64,000 nucleotides of DNA from Curtobacterium luteum (lineage in GTDB: Bacteria > Actinomycetota > Actinomycetes > Actinomycetales > Microbacteriaceae). The DNA lies in assembly GCF_014646995.1 (NCBI RefSeq), contig NZ_BMOI01000002.1:5178-69177 (forward strand), in the 5' to 3' direction. Shown one piece after another: positions 43,787-51,495 of the stretch. Position 1 is the first letter of the stretch. Each line of letters begins with the position of its first letter. A model generated the notes under the pieces. That model ran no database searches, was not told the origin of the DNA, and saw only the letters and a program-made list of their open reading frames with translations. The translations under genes and the position numbers were made by a program.

Positions 43787-43805
43787 AGGGTACGGCCCCT
43801 ATGCT
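43787..43805. promoter_or_regulatory. Back-to-back leaderless promoters
   Basis: On the minus strand TACCCT (43787-43792) lies 7 bases before the DUF5997 ATG; on the plus strand TATGCT (43800-43805) lies 7 bases before the LysR-like ATG. Only 33 bases separate the two start codons, so the promoters must compete or be co-regulated. Confidence 0.65.
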
Positions 43806-43812
43806 CGGTTGC

Positions 43813-44661
43813 ATGACCGAGGCCCTCACCATCGCCTTCGTGCCCGGGGTCTCCCCGGCGAAGTGGGCCCGCGTCTGGCGCGAGCGGTTCCCCGACGTCG
43901 AGCTGCGTCTGCGGCCGATCGGCGCACACGAGGTGGACGACGCCCTCGCCGGCGAGGCGGACATGGTGTTCGCCCGCGAGCCCGTGTCCGACGTCCACGA
44001 CGCGATCCCGCTGTGGACCGAGACCGCCGTGGTCGCCATGCCGAAGGACTCACCGCTCGCCGAGCACACCGAGGTCGACCTCGCGACGACGGACGTGCAC
44101 GTGGTCGACGCGGGTCCCGTCCCGGCGGACGTGGACGCGACGCTCGACCTGGTCGAGGCGAACGTCGGGGTCGCCGTCCTCCCCCAGTCGCTGTTCCGCG
44201 CCGCGAGCCGGAAGGACCTCGTCGCCCGGACGCTCGCGGGCGCTCCCGGAACCCGCATCCTGCTCGCATGGCGGACCGTCGACGCCTCGGAGACCACGGA
44301 GGAGTTCATCGGCGTCGTCCGCGGTCGGACCGCGAACAGTTCCCGGGGTGGTCAGGAGCAGCCTGGGCCCCGCCCGCCGGTTCCGGACCGTCGCGCCAGC
44401 GACGGGACGGCCGTGCCGGGTGGGAGGGGCACGGATCGCGCCGACGGGACCGGCTCGCGTCCGTCGACAGCCGGCTCCGGCTCCACATCCGGTTCCGGCT
44501 CGCGCGGTGGCAAGGCGACGGCGGCGAACAGCCGCACCACGGCCAAGCGCGGCGCCACGAAGGGCACCAGCGGGAAGACCGGCGGTGGCAAGGCCGGGCG
44601 CGGCAAGACGCAGCGCGGCATGAAGGGCAAGCCGAAGCGCGGCTCGAAGGGCAACCGCTAG
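43813..44661 (+). CDS. LysR-type substrate-binding domain protein without HTH, basic tail
   Basis: A 282-residue protein. Residues 1-180 match the effector-binding half of LysR regulators (LTIAFVPGVSPAKWARVWRERFPDVEL, then GEADMVFAREP and VGVAVLPQSLF), but the N-terminal HTH is missing. Residues 190-282 are a low-complexity Gly/Ser/Lys/Arg tail (GKTGGGKAGRGKTQRGMKGK) that could bind nucleic acid. It starts at a leaderless ATG and is divergent from DUF5997, its likely partner. Confidence 0.83.
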   Translation: MTEALTIAFVPGVSPAKWARVWRERFPDVELRLRPIGAHEVDDALAGEADMVFAREPVSDVHDAIPLWTETAVVAMPKDSPLAEHTEVDLATTDVHVVDAGPVPADVDATLDLVEANVGVAVLPQSLFRAASRKDLVARTLAGAPGTRILLAWRTVDASETTEEFIGVVRGRTANSSRGGQEQPGPRPPVPDRRASDGTAVPGGRGTDRADGTGSRPSTAGSGSTSGSGSRGGKATAANSRTTAKRGATKGTSGKTGGGKAGRGKTQRGMKGKPKRGSKGNR

Positions 44662-44674
44662 CGGGAGTCCCGCG

Positions 44675-45493
44675 TCAGCGGATCACCGCCGCTGCGGCCC
44701 GGGCGACCCGGTCGCCGCGGGTGTCCTCGGCGGCGGCCCGTGCTTCGGTGACGAGGCGGGCGTCCGCCCGTTCCGCCGACCCGGCGTCGAACGGTGGCTG
44801 CGGGTCGTACTCGATCTGCAGCTGGATGCGCTCGGCCGCCGGCTGTCCGGCGAGCTCGCCCGCCAACCACAGGGCCATGTCGATGCCCGCGCTCACCCCG
44901 GCCGCGGTGACGACCGCGCCGTCGTCGACGATGCGCTGCTCAACCGGGTCCGCGCCGAACGCGGCGAGCATCGGCTTCGAGGCCCAGTGGGTCGTCGCAC
45001 GTTTGCCCGCGAGGAGCCCCGCAGCCCCGAGCACGAACGCGCCCGTGCACACGGACGTCACCCAGGTCGCCTGCTCCGCCGTCCGTCGCACGAACTCGAT
45101 CACAGCGGGTTCGAGCATCGCCTCGAACGCCCCCGCTCCGCCCGGCACGACGAGCACGTCCGCGGCCCGCGCGCTCGTGAACGTCGCGGTGGGCACCAGG
45201 GCGAGCCCACAGTCGCTCGGAATGGGGTCGAGCGTCGCCGCGACGTACTCGACGGCCGCGCCGGGCACGCGTGCGAGGACCTGCGCGGGTCCGGTCAGGT
45301 CGAGCTGGGTGAGGTCCGGGAACAGCAGGAACGCGATCCGGACCTCCGCGGGGTCGTGCTCGGGTGCGACGTCACCGTCGGCCACGGGTTCGGGAACGTC
45401 GGCGTCGAGCGGCACCGCGACCTGCTCGGCACCGACCGGGTGCACCGGGACGGTCCGGACGTGGCGCGGAGCAGGTGCCGGGCCGGAGGTCAT
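44675..45493 (-). CDS. DJ-1/PfpI family protein
   Basis: A 272-residue protein with a 50-residue variable N-terminus and a DJ-1/PfpI (GATase1-like) domain. The nucleophile elbow Cys is in WVTSVCTGAFVLGAAGLLAG and a partner Glu/Asp site is near FPDLTQLDLTGP. It resembles isonitrile hydratase-like members and the ligand domain of GlxA regulators, without the AraC HTH. TACGGT at 45500-45505 is 6 bases before the ATG (leaderless). Exact reaction unknown. Confidence 0.85.
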   Translation of the reverse strand: MTSGPAPAPRHVRTVPVHPVGAEQVAVPLDADVPEPVADGDVAPEHDPAEVRIAFLLFPDLTQLDLTGPAQVLARVPGAAVEYVAATLDPIPSDCGLALVPTATFTSARAADVLVVPGGAGAFEAMLEPAVIEFVRRTAEQATWVTSVCTGAFVLGAAGLLAGKRATTHWASKPMLAAFGADPVEQRIVDDGAVVTAAGVSAGIDMALWLAGELAGQPAAERIQLQIEYDPQPPFDAGSAERADARLVTEARAAAEDTRGDRVARAAAAVIR

Positions 45494-45530
45494 GCCCCGA
45501 CCGTAGCCCTGCCGGTCGCCGGTGGTCCGG

Positions 45531-46145
45531 TCAGCCCCAGACGCCCGAGGTCCCTCGGCGGTGGCTGCCGACCAGGTGCGTGTCGACGATCCCGAGCGCC
45601 TCCATCAGCGCGTACATCGTGGTCGGCCCGACGAACGCGAACCCCCGCTTCCGCAGCGCCTTCGACAGCGCGACCGACTCGTCGGACGTCGTCGGGACGT
45701 CCGCGAACGTGACCGGCTCGGGCGTGCGGTCGGGTCGGAACGACCAGACGAAGTCGGCCAGTCCGCCGTCCTGTCGGAGCGCGATCGTCGCGTTCGCGTT
45801 CGTGATGGTCGCGAGGATCTTCGCCCGGTTCCGCACGATGCCCGCGTCAGCCATCAGCCGCGCGACGTCGTCCTCCCCGAACTCGGCGACGGTGTCCGGG
45901 TCGAAGTCGGCGAACGCGGCCCGGAACGCCGGGCGCTTCGCGAGGATCGTCCGCCAGGACAAGCCGGACTGGAACGCCTCGAGCGACAGCCGCTCGAACA
46001 CTCCCCGCTCGTCACGGACGGGCATGCCCCACTCCGTGTCGTAGTAGTCGCGCAGCAACGCGTCGGTCGATGCCCACACCGGGCGGGCGAGGCCGTCCTC
46101 GCCCACGACGAGGGACGGCGGCGTGACGGTCGGCTCGGTGCTCAC
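45531..46145 (-). CDS. tag: DNA-3-methyladenine glycosylase I
   Basis: Removes 3-methyladenine from alkylated DNA. The 204 residues align with E. coli Tag: DYYDTEWGMPVRDERGVFERLSLEAFQSGLSW, DAGIVRNRAKILATITNA, DALSKALRKRGFAFVG-like LSKALRKRGFAFVGPTTMY. Of the four zinc ligands in E. coli Tag (Cys4, His17, His175, Cys179) only the His175 equivalent (DTHLVG) remains; the His17 position is Tyr and both cysteines are gone. It starts with a GTG after a weak AGGATGG. Confidence 0.92.
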   Translation of the reverse strand: MSTEPTVTPPSLVVGEDGLARPVWASTDALLRDYYDTEWGMPVRDERGVFERLSLEAFQSGLSWRTILAKRPAFRAAFADFDPDTVAEFGEDDVARLMADAGIVRNRAKILATITNANATIALRQDGGLADFVWSFRPDRTPEPVTFADVPTTSDESVALSKALRKRGFAFVGPTTMYALMEALGIVDTHLVGSHRRGTSGVWG

Positions 46146-46181
46146 CAGCCCATCCTGGCGTCCACGGCCGACACACGACCG

Positions 46182-46598
46182 CTACTCGCTCGGCGGGCCG
46201 TCCTGCATCGCGGCCTGGTCCATCCAGACGTGCTCCCAGTGGTGACCGTCGGGGTCGGTGAAACTCCGCTGGTACATGAAGCCGAGGTCCATCTCCGGGC
46301 GGTCCTCGTGTCCACCGGCCATGACGGCGGCGTCGACGACCCGGTGCACGTCGTCCTTCGAGTCGGCGCTGAGGGAGTTGATCACCTCGATCGTGTCCGG
46401 GTCGGCGATCGTCTTGTCCGTGAACTCGGCGAACTTCGCGTGCGTGAGGAGCATCACGTACACGGTGTCGCTCACCACGGCGCACGCGGCGGTCTCGTCG
46501 GTGAAGTCGGAGTCGATCGGGTAGCCGAGGGCCTCGTAGAAGGACTTCGACCGGTCGAGGTCGGCGACCGGCAGGTTGATGAACACCATCGTGGGCAT
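46182..46598 (-). CDS. VOC family (glyoxalase/bleomycin-resistance fold) protein
   Basis: A 138-residue protein beginning MPTMVFINLPVADLDRSKSFYEALGY and ending SFTDPDGHHWEHVWMD, the hallmark of the VOC fold. Family members bind metal and act as lyases, dioxygenases or drug-binding proteins; this subgroup has no assigned reaction. AAGGAG lies 7 bases before the ATG. Confidence 0.88.
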   Translation of the reverse strand: MPTMVFINLPVADLDRSKSFYEALGYPIDSDFTDETAACAVVSDTVYVMLLTHAKFAEFTDKTIADPDTIEVINSLSADSKDDVHRVVDAAVMAGGHEDRPEMDLGFMYQRSFTDPDGHHWEHVWMDQAAMQDGPPSE

Positions 46599-46655
46599 GG
46601 GGGCTCCTTCGCTCCCCCCAGAACCTCTCGAACACCACTGCTCTTCCGCAAGCAC

Positions 46656-46692
46656 GTATCAGACCCGGAACCGCGGTGATACACAATATTCT
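46656..46692 (+). promoter_or_regulatory. Promoter and dyad of the DUF3800-like gene
   Basis: TATTCT (46687-46692) lies 6 bases before the ATG at 46699, a leaderless layout. An inverted repeat GTATCA...TGATAC (46656-46682) ends just before the -10 and covers the -35 region. Base composition here is more AT-rich than the surroundings. Confidence 0.5.
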
Positions 46693-46698
46693 GGTCTG

Positions 46699-47229
46699 AT
46701 GCGGACGGCGTACGTGGATGAATCCGAGCCAGGTGGCGGGCTCGACCACACCGTCTACGTGCTCGCAGCCGTCGTGATCACCTCGGAAGAGAGCGAATCG
46801 GCCCGGGCAGCCATCCGCGACGCCACGCCACGACGCATGCGGAAGCTCCACTGGTACGAGGCCCTCCCGGCGCAGCGCATCTCGTGGCTCGACCTCCTCC
46901 GGCGAGCGGTCGAGGTCGTCGTCGTCCGGTACGACGGTGCGGCTGCCAGGGTCGAGCGCCGTCGGCGCCACTGCCTCGAACGACTCGTGTGGGAACTCGA
47001 ACGGCGCGCGGTCGACCGCCTCGTGCTCGAATCGCGCGGGAAGGCCGGCGATGACGGCGATCGTTCCATGCTCGACGCGCTGCGGCGGCGCGGTGTCGGG
47101 AGGAGCATCCGGCACGAGCACATCCGCGGAGCTGACGAGCCACTGACAGCCCTCGCCGATCTGGCGTGCGGCGCGCACATGGCGGGCTACGACCGAGCGG
47201 TCGACGCCACAGTCATCCTTGTGAACTGA
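46699..47229 (+). CDS. DUF3800-like protein (RNase H-fold suspected)
   Basis: A 176-residue protein starting MRTAYVDESEPGGGLDHTVYVLAAVVI, the YxDES opening of DUF3800, with conserved-looking RKLHWYE, RLVLESRGKAGDDGDRSML and LADLACGAHMAGYD. DUF3800 has a predicted RNase H-like nuclease fold; acidic residues D7, E8, E110 and D156 could be catalytic. Such genes are often scattered, accessory or near defence islands, but no partner is adjacent. It starts leaderless. Confidence 0.7.
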   Translation: MRTAYVDESEPGGGLDHTVYVLAAVVITSEESESARAAIRDATPRRMRKLHWYEALPAQRISWLDLLRRAVEVVVVRYDGAAARVERRRRHCLERLVWELERRAVDRLVLESRGKAGDDGDRSMLDALRRRGVGRSIRHEHIRGADEPLTALADLACGAHMAGYDRAVDATVILVN

Positions 47230-47244
47230 GACCGGTCCGGACAG

Positions 47245-47330
47245 CGCAAAACCCCGGGCCCGCGCTGGCTGCAGGCGTATCCGGGGCTCACTTCCGACCG
47301 AGCAGCACGCGGTCGACATATCAATACTAG
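47245..47330 (-). ncRNA. Candidate minus-strand small RNA
   Basis: Past the DUF3800-like stop, the minus strand shows TAGTAT as a possible -10 (about 47324-47329), then roughly 80 bases ending in CCCCGG...CCGGGGTTTT, a terminator with a short U-tract. A reading frame ATG-TCG-ACC-GCG-TGC-TGC also begins there, so a leader-peptide origin is possible. No RNA family is recognised. Confidence 0.3.
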
Positions 47331-47475
47331 GCCGCGATCGCTGAACGTGTCAACGCGAGCACTGGATTCCGCGACCGGCAGGGCGGACGCGAGCCGCGCC
47401 TCCAGGCCGGAGCCCATCCGGACGACCGACGGCCGCCCGCAGGAGCGGACAGCCGTCGGACGGAACGCGGTGGGA

Positions 47476-47802
47476 TCAGGCGAGGTCGCGACCCTCGCCG
47501 GCCGCCTTCTGGTGCTCCTCGGCCTCGGCCTGGCCGATGATGTCCGACGCCGGCACCGGGTTCAGCCGGTCCCACAGGAAGAACAGCAGCCCGCCGACGA
47601 GCAGGGAGAGCCCGACCCACAGGTTGATGTGGATGCCGCCGGTCTTGATCGGGTCGGTGTTCCAGTGCACGATCCCGACGATGGTCGTGATCACGCCGTA
47701 GAGGACGAAGAGCCCTCCGAGGATGCGCCGCAGGTCGAGTCGGCGGGTGGAACGGACGAGGGCCTGCTGCTCCTCGGTCATCGTGGTGGTGTCGTCACGC
47801 AT
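47476..47802 (-). CDS. Small membrane partner of the sodium symporter
   Basis: A 108-residue protein with two helices (about residues 27-46 and 60-77: GGLFVLYGVITTIVGIVHW, then INLWVGLSLLVGGLLFFLWDRL) between charged ends. It lies 21 bases after the sodium:solute symporter in the same direction. Small two-helix proteins commonly follow this symporter group and may aid assembly; that is inference. Confidence 0.75.
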   Translation of the reverse strand: MRDDTTTMTEEQQALVRSTRRLDLRRILGGLFVLYGVITTIVGIVHWNTDPIKTGGIHINLWVGLSLLVGGLLFFLWDRLNPVPASDIIGQAEAEEHQKAAGEGRDLA

Positions 47803-47823
47803 GAGCGATCTCCTTCGAGCGGA

Positions 47824-49494
47824 TCAGAGGAACGGGAGGTAGAGGGCGACGCACAGCACGAGGGCGACGGTGCCGAGCAGCGCGGGCGAGCGGTACCACG
47901 CGGTGTCGGTCGCCACGGCCCCCGCGGTCATGTCGATCTTGCCGACGCCGTACACCAGTCCGCCGAGCTCCGAGACGTCCTTCGGCTTGGTCGCGAGCGA
48001 CACGACGACGGCCACGACGAGCACGGTGACGAACGAGATGATCGCGCCGTAGAGGGTCTCCGCGGTGGCGGTCGCGAACAGCTCCGGGTTCACGAGGTAG
48101 GCGATCCAGGTGATCGTCGGCGCGATGATGCCGAGGACGTACCCCCAGAGCGCGCCCGCGGTCGTCATCCGCTTCCAGAGCAGGCCGAGGATGAAGACGC
48201 CGAACAGCGGTGCGTTGAAGAACGAGAACAGCGTCTGCATGTAGGTCATGATGTTGCCGGCCTGCGCGGCGAGGAACGCGGTCCCGATGCCGACGAGGAC
48301 ACCGGCGACGGTCACCCAGCGCCCGGTCTTCAGGTAGTGCAGGTCGGGCATGTTCGGCTTGATGTAGCGCTGCCAGATGTCGTACGTGAAGACGGTGTTG
48401 AACGACGAGACGTTCGCGGCCATGCCGGCCATGAACGAGGCGAGGAGGCCCGTGACGGCGATGCCGAGTACGCCGGTCGGCAGGTACATCTGGATGAGCT
48501 TCGGGATCGCGTCGTTGTAGGTGAGCGCACCCGAGGCGAACTGGTTGCCGACGACCGCGGCCGCGATGAGGCCCGGGATGACGACGATGAAGGGGATGAA
48601 GAGCTTCGGGAGCGCCGCGATGAGCGGGGTGCGGCGGGCGGCCGACATGTTCTTCGCGGAGAAGGCGCGCTGCACCTCGGTGAAGTTCGTCGTCCAGTAG
48701 CCGAACGAGAGCACGAACCCGAGGCCGAGCACGATCGCGAGCCAGTTCGCACCGATCGGGTTCGTCACGTCGCCGATGCCCGTGCCGGCCCAGGTCTGCA
48801 GGTGCTGCACGCCCTGGGTGTTCTTGATGGCCTCGGTCAGACCGCCCCAACCCCCGACGCGGTGCAGGCCGACGATGGTCAGCGGAACGAGGCCGGCGAT
48901 GATCACGAAGAACTGCATGACCTCGTTGTAGATCGCGCTGCTCAGGCCGCCGAGGGTGATGTAGGCGAGGACGAAGGCCGCCGACACGAGGATCGCGAGC
49001 CACTCCGGCCAGCCGAGCATCGCCTCGATGACGATCGCCATCGCGTAGAGGTTGATGCCCGCGATGAGCACGTTCGACACCGCGAAGGCGATCGAGTTCA
49101 CCAGGTGCGGGGCCTTGCCGAAGCGGCGGAGCATGAACTCGGGCACGCTCCGGACCTTCGACCCGTAGTAGAAGGGCATCATCACGAGCCCGAGGAACAC
49201 CATCGCGGGCACGGCACCCACGAGGTAGTAGTGCAGGGTCGCCATGCCGATCTGCGCGCCGTTCGCCGCCATGCCGAGGATCTCGGTCGCGCCGAGGTTC
49301 GCGGACACGAACGCCAGGCCCGTGATCCACGCCGGCATCGACCGCCCCGAGAGGAAGAAGTCCATGCTCGTGCGCACCTGCCGACGAGCGGTGAACCCGA
49401 TGCCGATCACCACCGCGAAGTACACGATGATCATCAAGTAGTCGACCCAGCCCAAGTCGAGCCGGATCCCGCTGTTCGCTGCCGCGAGAACCAT
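47824..49494 (-). CDS. Sodium:solute symporter (SSS/SGLT-like)
   Basis: A 556-residue inner-membrane symporter with about 14 helices. Sugar-type SSS features include FFLSGRSMPAWITGLAFVSANLGATEILGMAANGAQIG and AFVLAYITLGGLSSAIYNEVMQFF, with the sodium-site Ser/Thr region FMAGMAANVSSFNTVFTYDIW. It resembles the galactose/myo-inositol branch. GGAG precedes the ATG. It forms an operon with the small membrane protein downstream. Substrate unproven. Confidence 0.9.
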   Translation of the reverse strand: MVLAAANSGIRLDLGWVDYLMIIVYFAVVIGIGFTARRQVRTSMDFFLSGRSMPAWITGLAFVSANLGATEILGMAANGAQIGMATLHYYLVGAVPAMVFLGLVMMPFYYGSKVRSVPEFMLRRFGKAPHLVNSIAFAVSNVLIAGINLYAMAIVIEAMLGWPEWLAILVSAAFVLAYITLGGLSSAIYNEVMQFFVIIAGLVPLTIVGLHRVGGWGGLTEAIKNTQGVQHLQTWAGTGIGDVTNPIGANWLAIVLGLGFVLSFGYWTTNFTEVQRAFSAKNMSAARRTPLIAALPKLFIPFIVVIPGLIAAAVVGNQFASGALTYNDAIPKLIQMYLPTGVLGIAVTGLLASFMAGMAANVSSFNTVFTYDIWQRYIKPNMPDLHYLKTGRWVTVAGVLVGIGTAFLAAQAGNIMTYMQTLFSFFNAPLFGVFILGLLWKRMTTAGALWGYVLGIIAPTITWIAYLVNPELFATATAETLYGAIISFVTVLVVAVVVSLATKPKDVSELGGLVYGVGKIDMTAGAVATDTAWYRSPALLGTVALVLCVALYLPFL

Positions 49495-49624
49495 TCACAC
49501 TCCACGTCGATGTGTTGCAGCCGACAACTCCGCCGGCCCGGACGGAGACGCTACACCGATTTGTGACCGTTCACATAGCCAGCGCATGTTCCTGCTGGTA
49601 CCGGCACCCGCCCGGCCTGCTCGC

Positions 49625-49630
49625 TAGGCT
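49625..49630 (+). promoter_or_regulatory. -10 element of leaderless aroQ promoter
   Basis: TAGGCT lies 7 bases before the aroQ ATG; the same hexamer and spacing are found at upp. Confidence 0.6.
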
Positions 49631-49637
49631 CGGACCC

Positions 49638-50090
49638 ATGACCGCCCCGCGCATCCTCGTGCTCAACGGCCCGAACCTCGACATCCTCGGCCGACGCGAC
49701 CCGGCGCAGTACGGCACGACGACCCTGGCCGAGATCGAGGCCATCGTGCACACCGAGGCCGCGGTCCACGAGCTCGAGGCCGACTTCCGCCAGACCAACC
49801 GCGAGGGCGAGCTCGTGGAGTGGCTGCACGAGGCGCTCGACGACTTCGTCGGGGTGGTGATCAACCCCGCGGCCTACGCGCACACGTCGGTGGCGCTCCA
49901 CGACGCGGTCGAGGCGCTCACCGTGCCCGTCGTCGAGGTGCACCTGTCGAACACGTGGAAGCGCGAGCCGTTCCGGCACGTCGACCACGTGGCGACCGCG
50001 GCGACGGCGGTCATCGCCGGCGCTGGAGCCGACGGGTACCGGCTCGCGGTCGCGCACGTCGCGTCGCTGGTGGCGGACCCCACCGACTGA
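49638..50090 (+). CDS. aroQ: 3-dehydroquinate dehydratase, type II
   Basis: Third step of the shikimate pathway. The 150-residue protein is standard for type II enzymes: ILVLNGPNLDILGRRDPAQYGTTTL (with catalytic Arg and Tyr), FRQTNREGELVEWLHEA, INPAAYAHTSVAL (catalytic His) and VVEVHLSNTWKREPFRH. The start is the leaderless ATG; longer upstream in-frame readings have no support. No other aro gene is adjacent. Confidence 0.95.
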   Translation: MTAPRILVLNGPNLDILGRRDPAQYGTTTLAEIEAIVHTEAAVHELEADFRQTNREGELVEWLHEALDDFVGVVINPAAYAHTSVALHDAVEALTVPVVEVHLSNTWKREPFRHVDHVATAATAVIAGAGADGYRLAVAHVASLVADPTD

Positions 50091-50091
50091 C

Positions 50092-50133
50092 GGCCTGGAG
50101 GCACGGTGCGGGCCCGGCCCGCGCCTCCCGTCC
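50092..50133. repeat. Dispersed palindrome, copy 7 (imperfect)
   Basis: GGCCTGGAGGCACGGTGCGGGCC is followed by GGCCCGCGCCTCCCGTCC, starting right after the aroQ stop. It is a degenerate family member and probable terminator. Confidence 0.75.
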
Positions 50134-50202
50134 GCCTGATGGTCGCGACGGCACGGGGTGAGCGACCCCGCCCATCGGACGGCGTCCGGCGGCGCCGACG
50201 GC

Positions 50203-50237
50203 GGCCCGCGGCCCGCGGCCCGCGGCCCGCGGCCCGC
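50203..50237. repeat. GGCCCGC heptanucleotide repeat
   Basis: Five exact copies of GGCCCGC, the last one touching the stop codon of the FMN reductase gene. A 7-base period would shift frame if it invaded coding sequence. Confidence 0.9.
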
Positions 50238-50833
50238 TAGAACTCGGCGGGACGGCGCACGTCGGGCATGCCGGCCGTGGCGAAGCCCCCGCGGATGATC
50301 GGGACGGCCCGCCGGACGGCCTGGTCGATGCGGAGCTCGAGGTCGACGCTCGCGATGTCGTACCCGCCCTCGCGCTTGGCGAAGTCGCGCTCGTTGCCGA
50401 ACACCCCGAGCGGCAGCGTCGTCGACTGGAAGAAGCCGAACAGCGGCCGCATCTGGTGCTCGACGAGCAGGGCGTGCCGGTCGCTGCCGCCCGTCGCCGT
50501 GAGGAGCACCGGGGTGTCGACGAGGTCGTACTGCCCGACCCAGTCGAAGAAGAGCTTGAACGCGCCCGAGTAGGCGGCGCGGAAGGCCGGGCTGCCCACG
50601 ACGAGGACGTCGGCCGACTCGACGAGCTCGAGCGCGCGGACCGTCGCCGGCGCCATGGCCTCCCGCGAGCCGGCTGCACCGAGGTCCGCCAGGAGCGGGC
50701 CGATCTCCACGGTCTCGGTCCGAGCGTCCTCGATCTCCTGCCCGAGCCGCTCGACGGTCGCCGCGACCAGGGTCGAGGTCCGGGACGGGTCGGACGGGCT
50801 GCCGCTGACACCGACGACGAGTTCTCCGCTCAT
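50237..50833 (-). CDS. NAD(P)H-dependent FMN reductase
   Basis: A 198-residue flavodoxin-like reductase: VVGVSGSPSDPSRTSTLV at the N-terminus (phosphate-binding loop), VLVVGSPAFRAAYSGAFKLFFDWV, then LTATGGSDRHALLVEHQMRPLFGFF. It matches the SsuE/MsuE-type FMN reductases, which feed reduced FMN to sulfonate or other monooxygenases. No monooxygenase lies beside it. The ATG at 50831-50833 is chosen by alignment to the family start. Confidence 0.88.
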   Translation of the reverse strand: MSGELVVGVSGSPSDPSRTSTLVAATVERLGQEIEDARTETVEIGPLLADLGAAGSREAMAPATVRALELVESADVLVVGSPAFRAAYSGAFKLFFDWVGQYDLVDTPVLLTATGGSDRHALLVEHQMRPLFGFFQSTTLPLGVFGNERDFAKREGGYDIASVDLELRIDQAVRRAVPIIRGGFATAGMPDVRRPAEF

Positions 50834-50928
50834 GCCGTCGATGCTCACACGCGGGGCGGGCCCGAGGTGCGCGTGTGACGGCATGTGTCGGGCAGCACTG
50901 CCAGAGCGCGGCGCGTACGGTCGGGTCG

Positions 50929-51393
50929 ATGCAGACGTTCCTGCCGTTCGCGGACTTCCGGGCTTCGGCCGAGGTGCTCGACGACCGACGACTCGGCAAG
51001 CAGCGGGTCGAGACGCTCCAGGTGATGCGTGCGCTGACGATCCCCGGGTACGGGTGGCAGAACCACCCCGTCACCGCGATGTGGCGGGGGTACCGACCGG
51101 CGCTCATGGCGTACCAGGACGCGACCTGCGCGGTCTGGGTCGAGCGCGGGCACCCGGACACCTGTCGTGACAAGACCGTGGCGGACCTGGCGCTCGTGCC
51201 CGAGGACCTCGAGGCGTACGCGTCCGGTCGGTTCGCGGTGCCGCCGTGGAACGACGACGAGGAGCTGCACCGGTCACACCGGTCGAAGCTGCTGCAGAAG
51301 GCGCCGGAGCACTACCGGCCGCTGTTCCCGGACGACCCGGACGACCTGCCGTACGTCTGGCCGGGAACGGTCGCGGCGGGCGCTCGCGACTGA
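50929..51393 (+). CDS. MSMEG_6728/Pyr_excise-like family protein
   Basis: A 154-residue protein beginning MQTFLPFADFRASAEVLDDR and continuing LGKQRVETLQVMRALTIPGYGWQNHPVTAMWRGY, which I recognise as the actinobacterial MSMEG_6728 family, related to the pyrimidine dimer glycosylase fold. DNA-repair function is plausible but unproven. TACGGT (50916-50921) lies 7 bases before the ATG (leaderless). Its stop codon lies inside the first unit of a 20-bp tandem repeat. Confidence 0.82.
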   Translation: MQTFLPFADFRASAEVLDDRRLGKQRVETLQVMRALTIPGYGWQNHPVTAMWRGYRPALMAYQDATCAVWVERGHPDTCRDKTVADLALVPEDLEAYASGRFAVPPWNDDEELHRSHRSKLLQKAPEHYRPLFPDDPDDLPYVWPGTVAAGARD

Positions 51394-51495
51394 CGGCCGG
51401 CGCTCGCGGATGACGGCCGGCGCTCGCGAATGACGGCCGGCGCTCGCGAATGACGGACGGCGCTCGCGAATGACGGCCGGCGCTCGCGACTGACG
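51381..51495. repeat. 20-bp tandem repeat (5.75 copies)
   Basis: Units CGCTCGCGAMTGACGGCCGG begin at 51381, 51401, 51421, 51441, 51461 and 51481 with few changes. The first unit encodes the last three codons and stop of the Pyr_excise-like gene. There are no unique spacers, so it is not CRISPR. Confidence 0.95.

Noticed and set aside
46012-47319. A 435-codon minus-strand frame starting MSTACCSVGSE
   Set aside because: It runs antisense through the DUF3800-like gene and out of frame across the VOC gene; only its first bases may matter, as part of a small RNA or leader.
51381-51495. CRISPR array
   Set aside because: The 20-base units are contiguous, without spacers.
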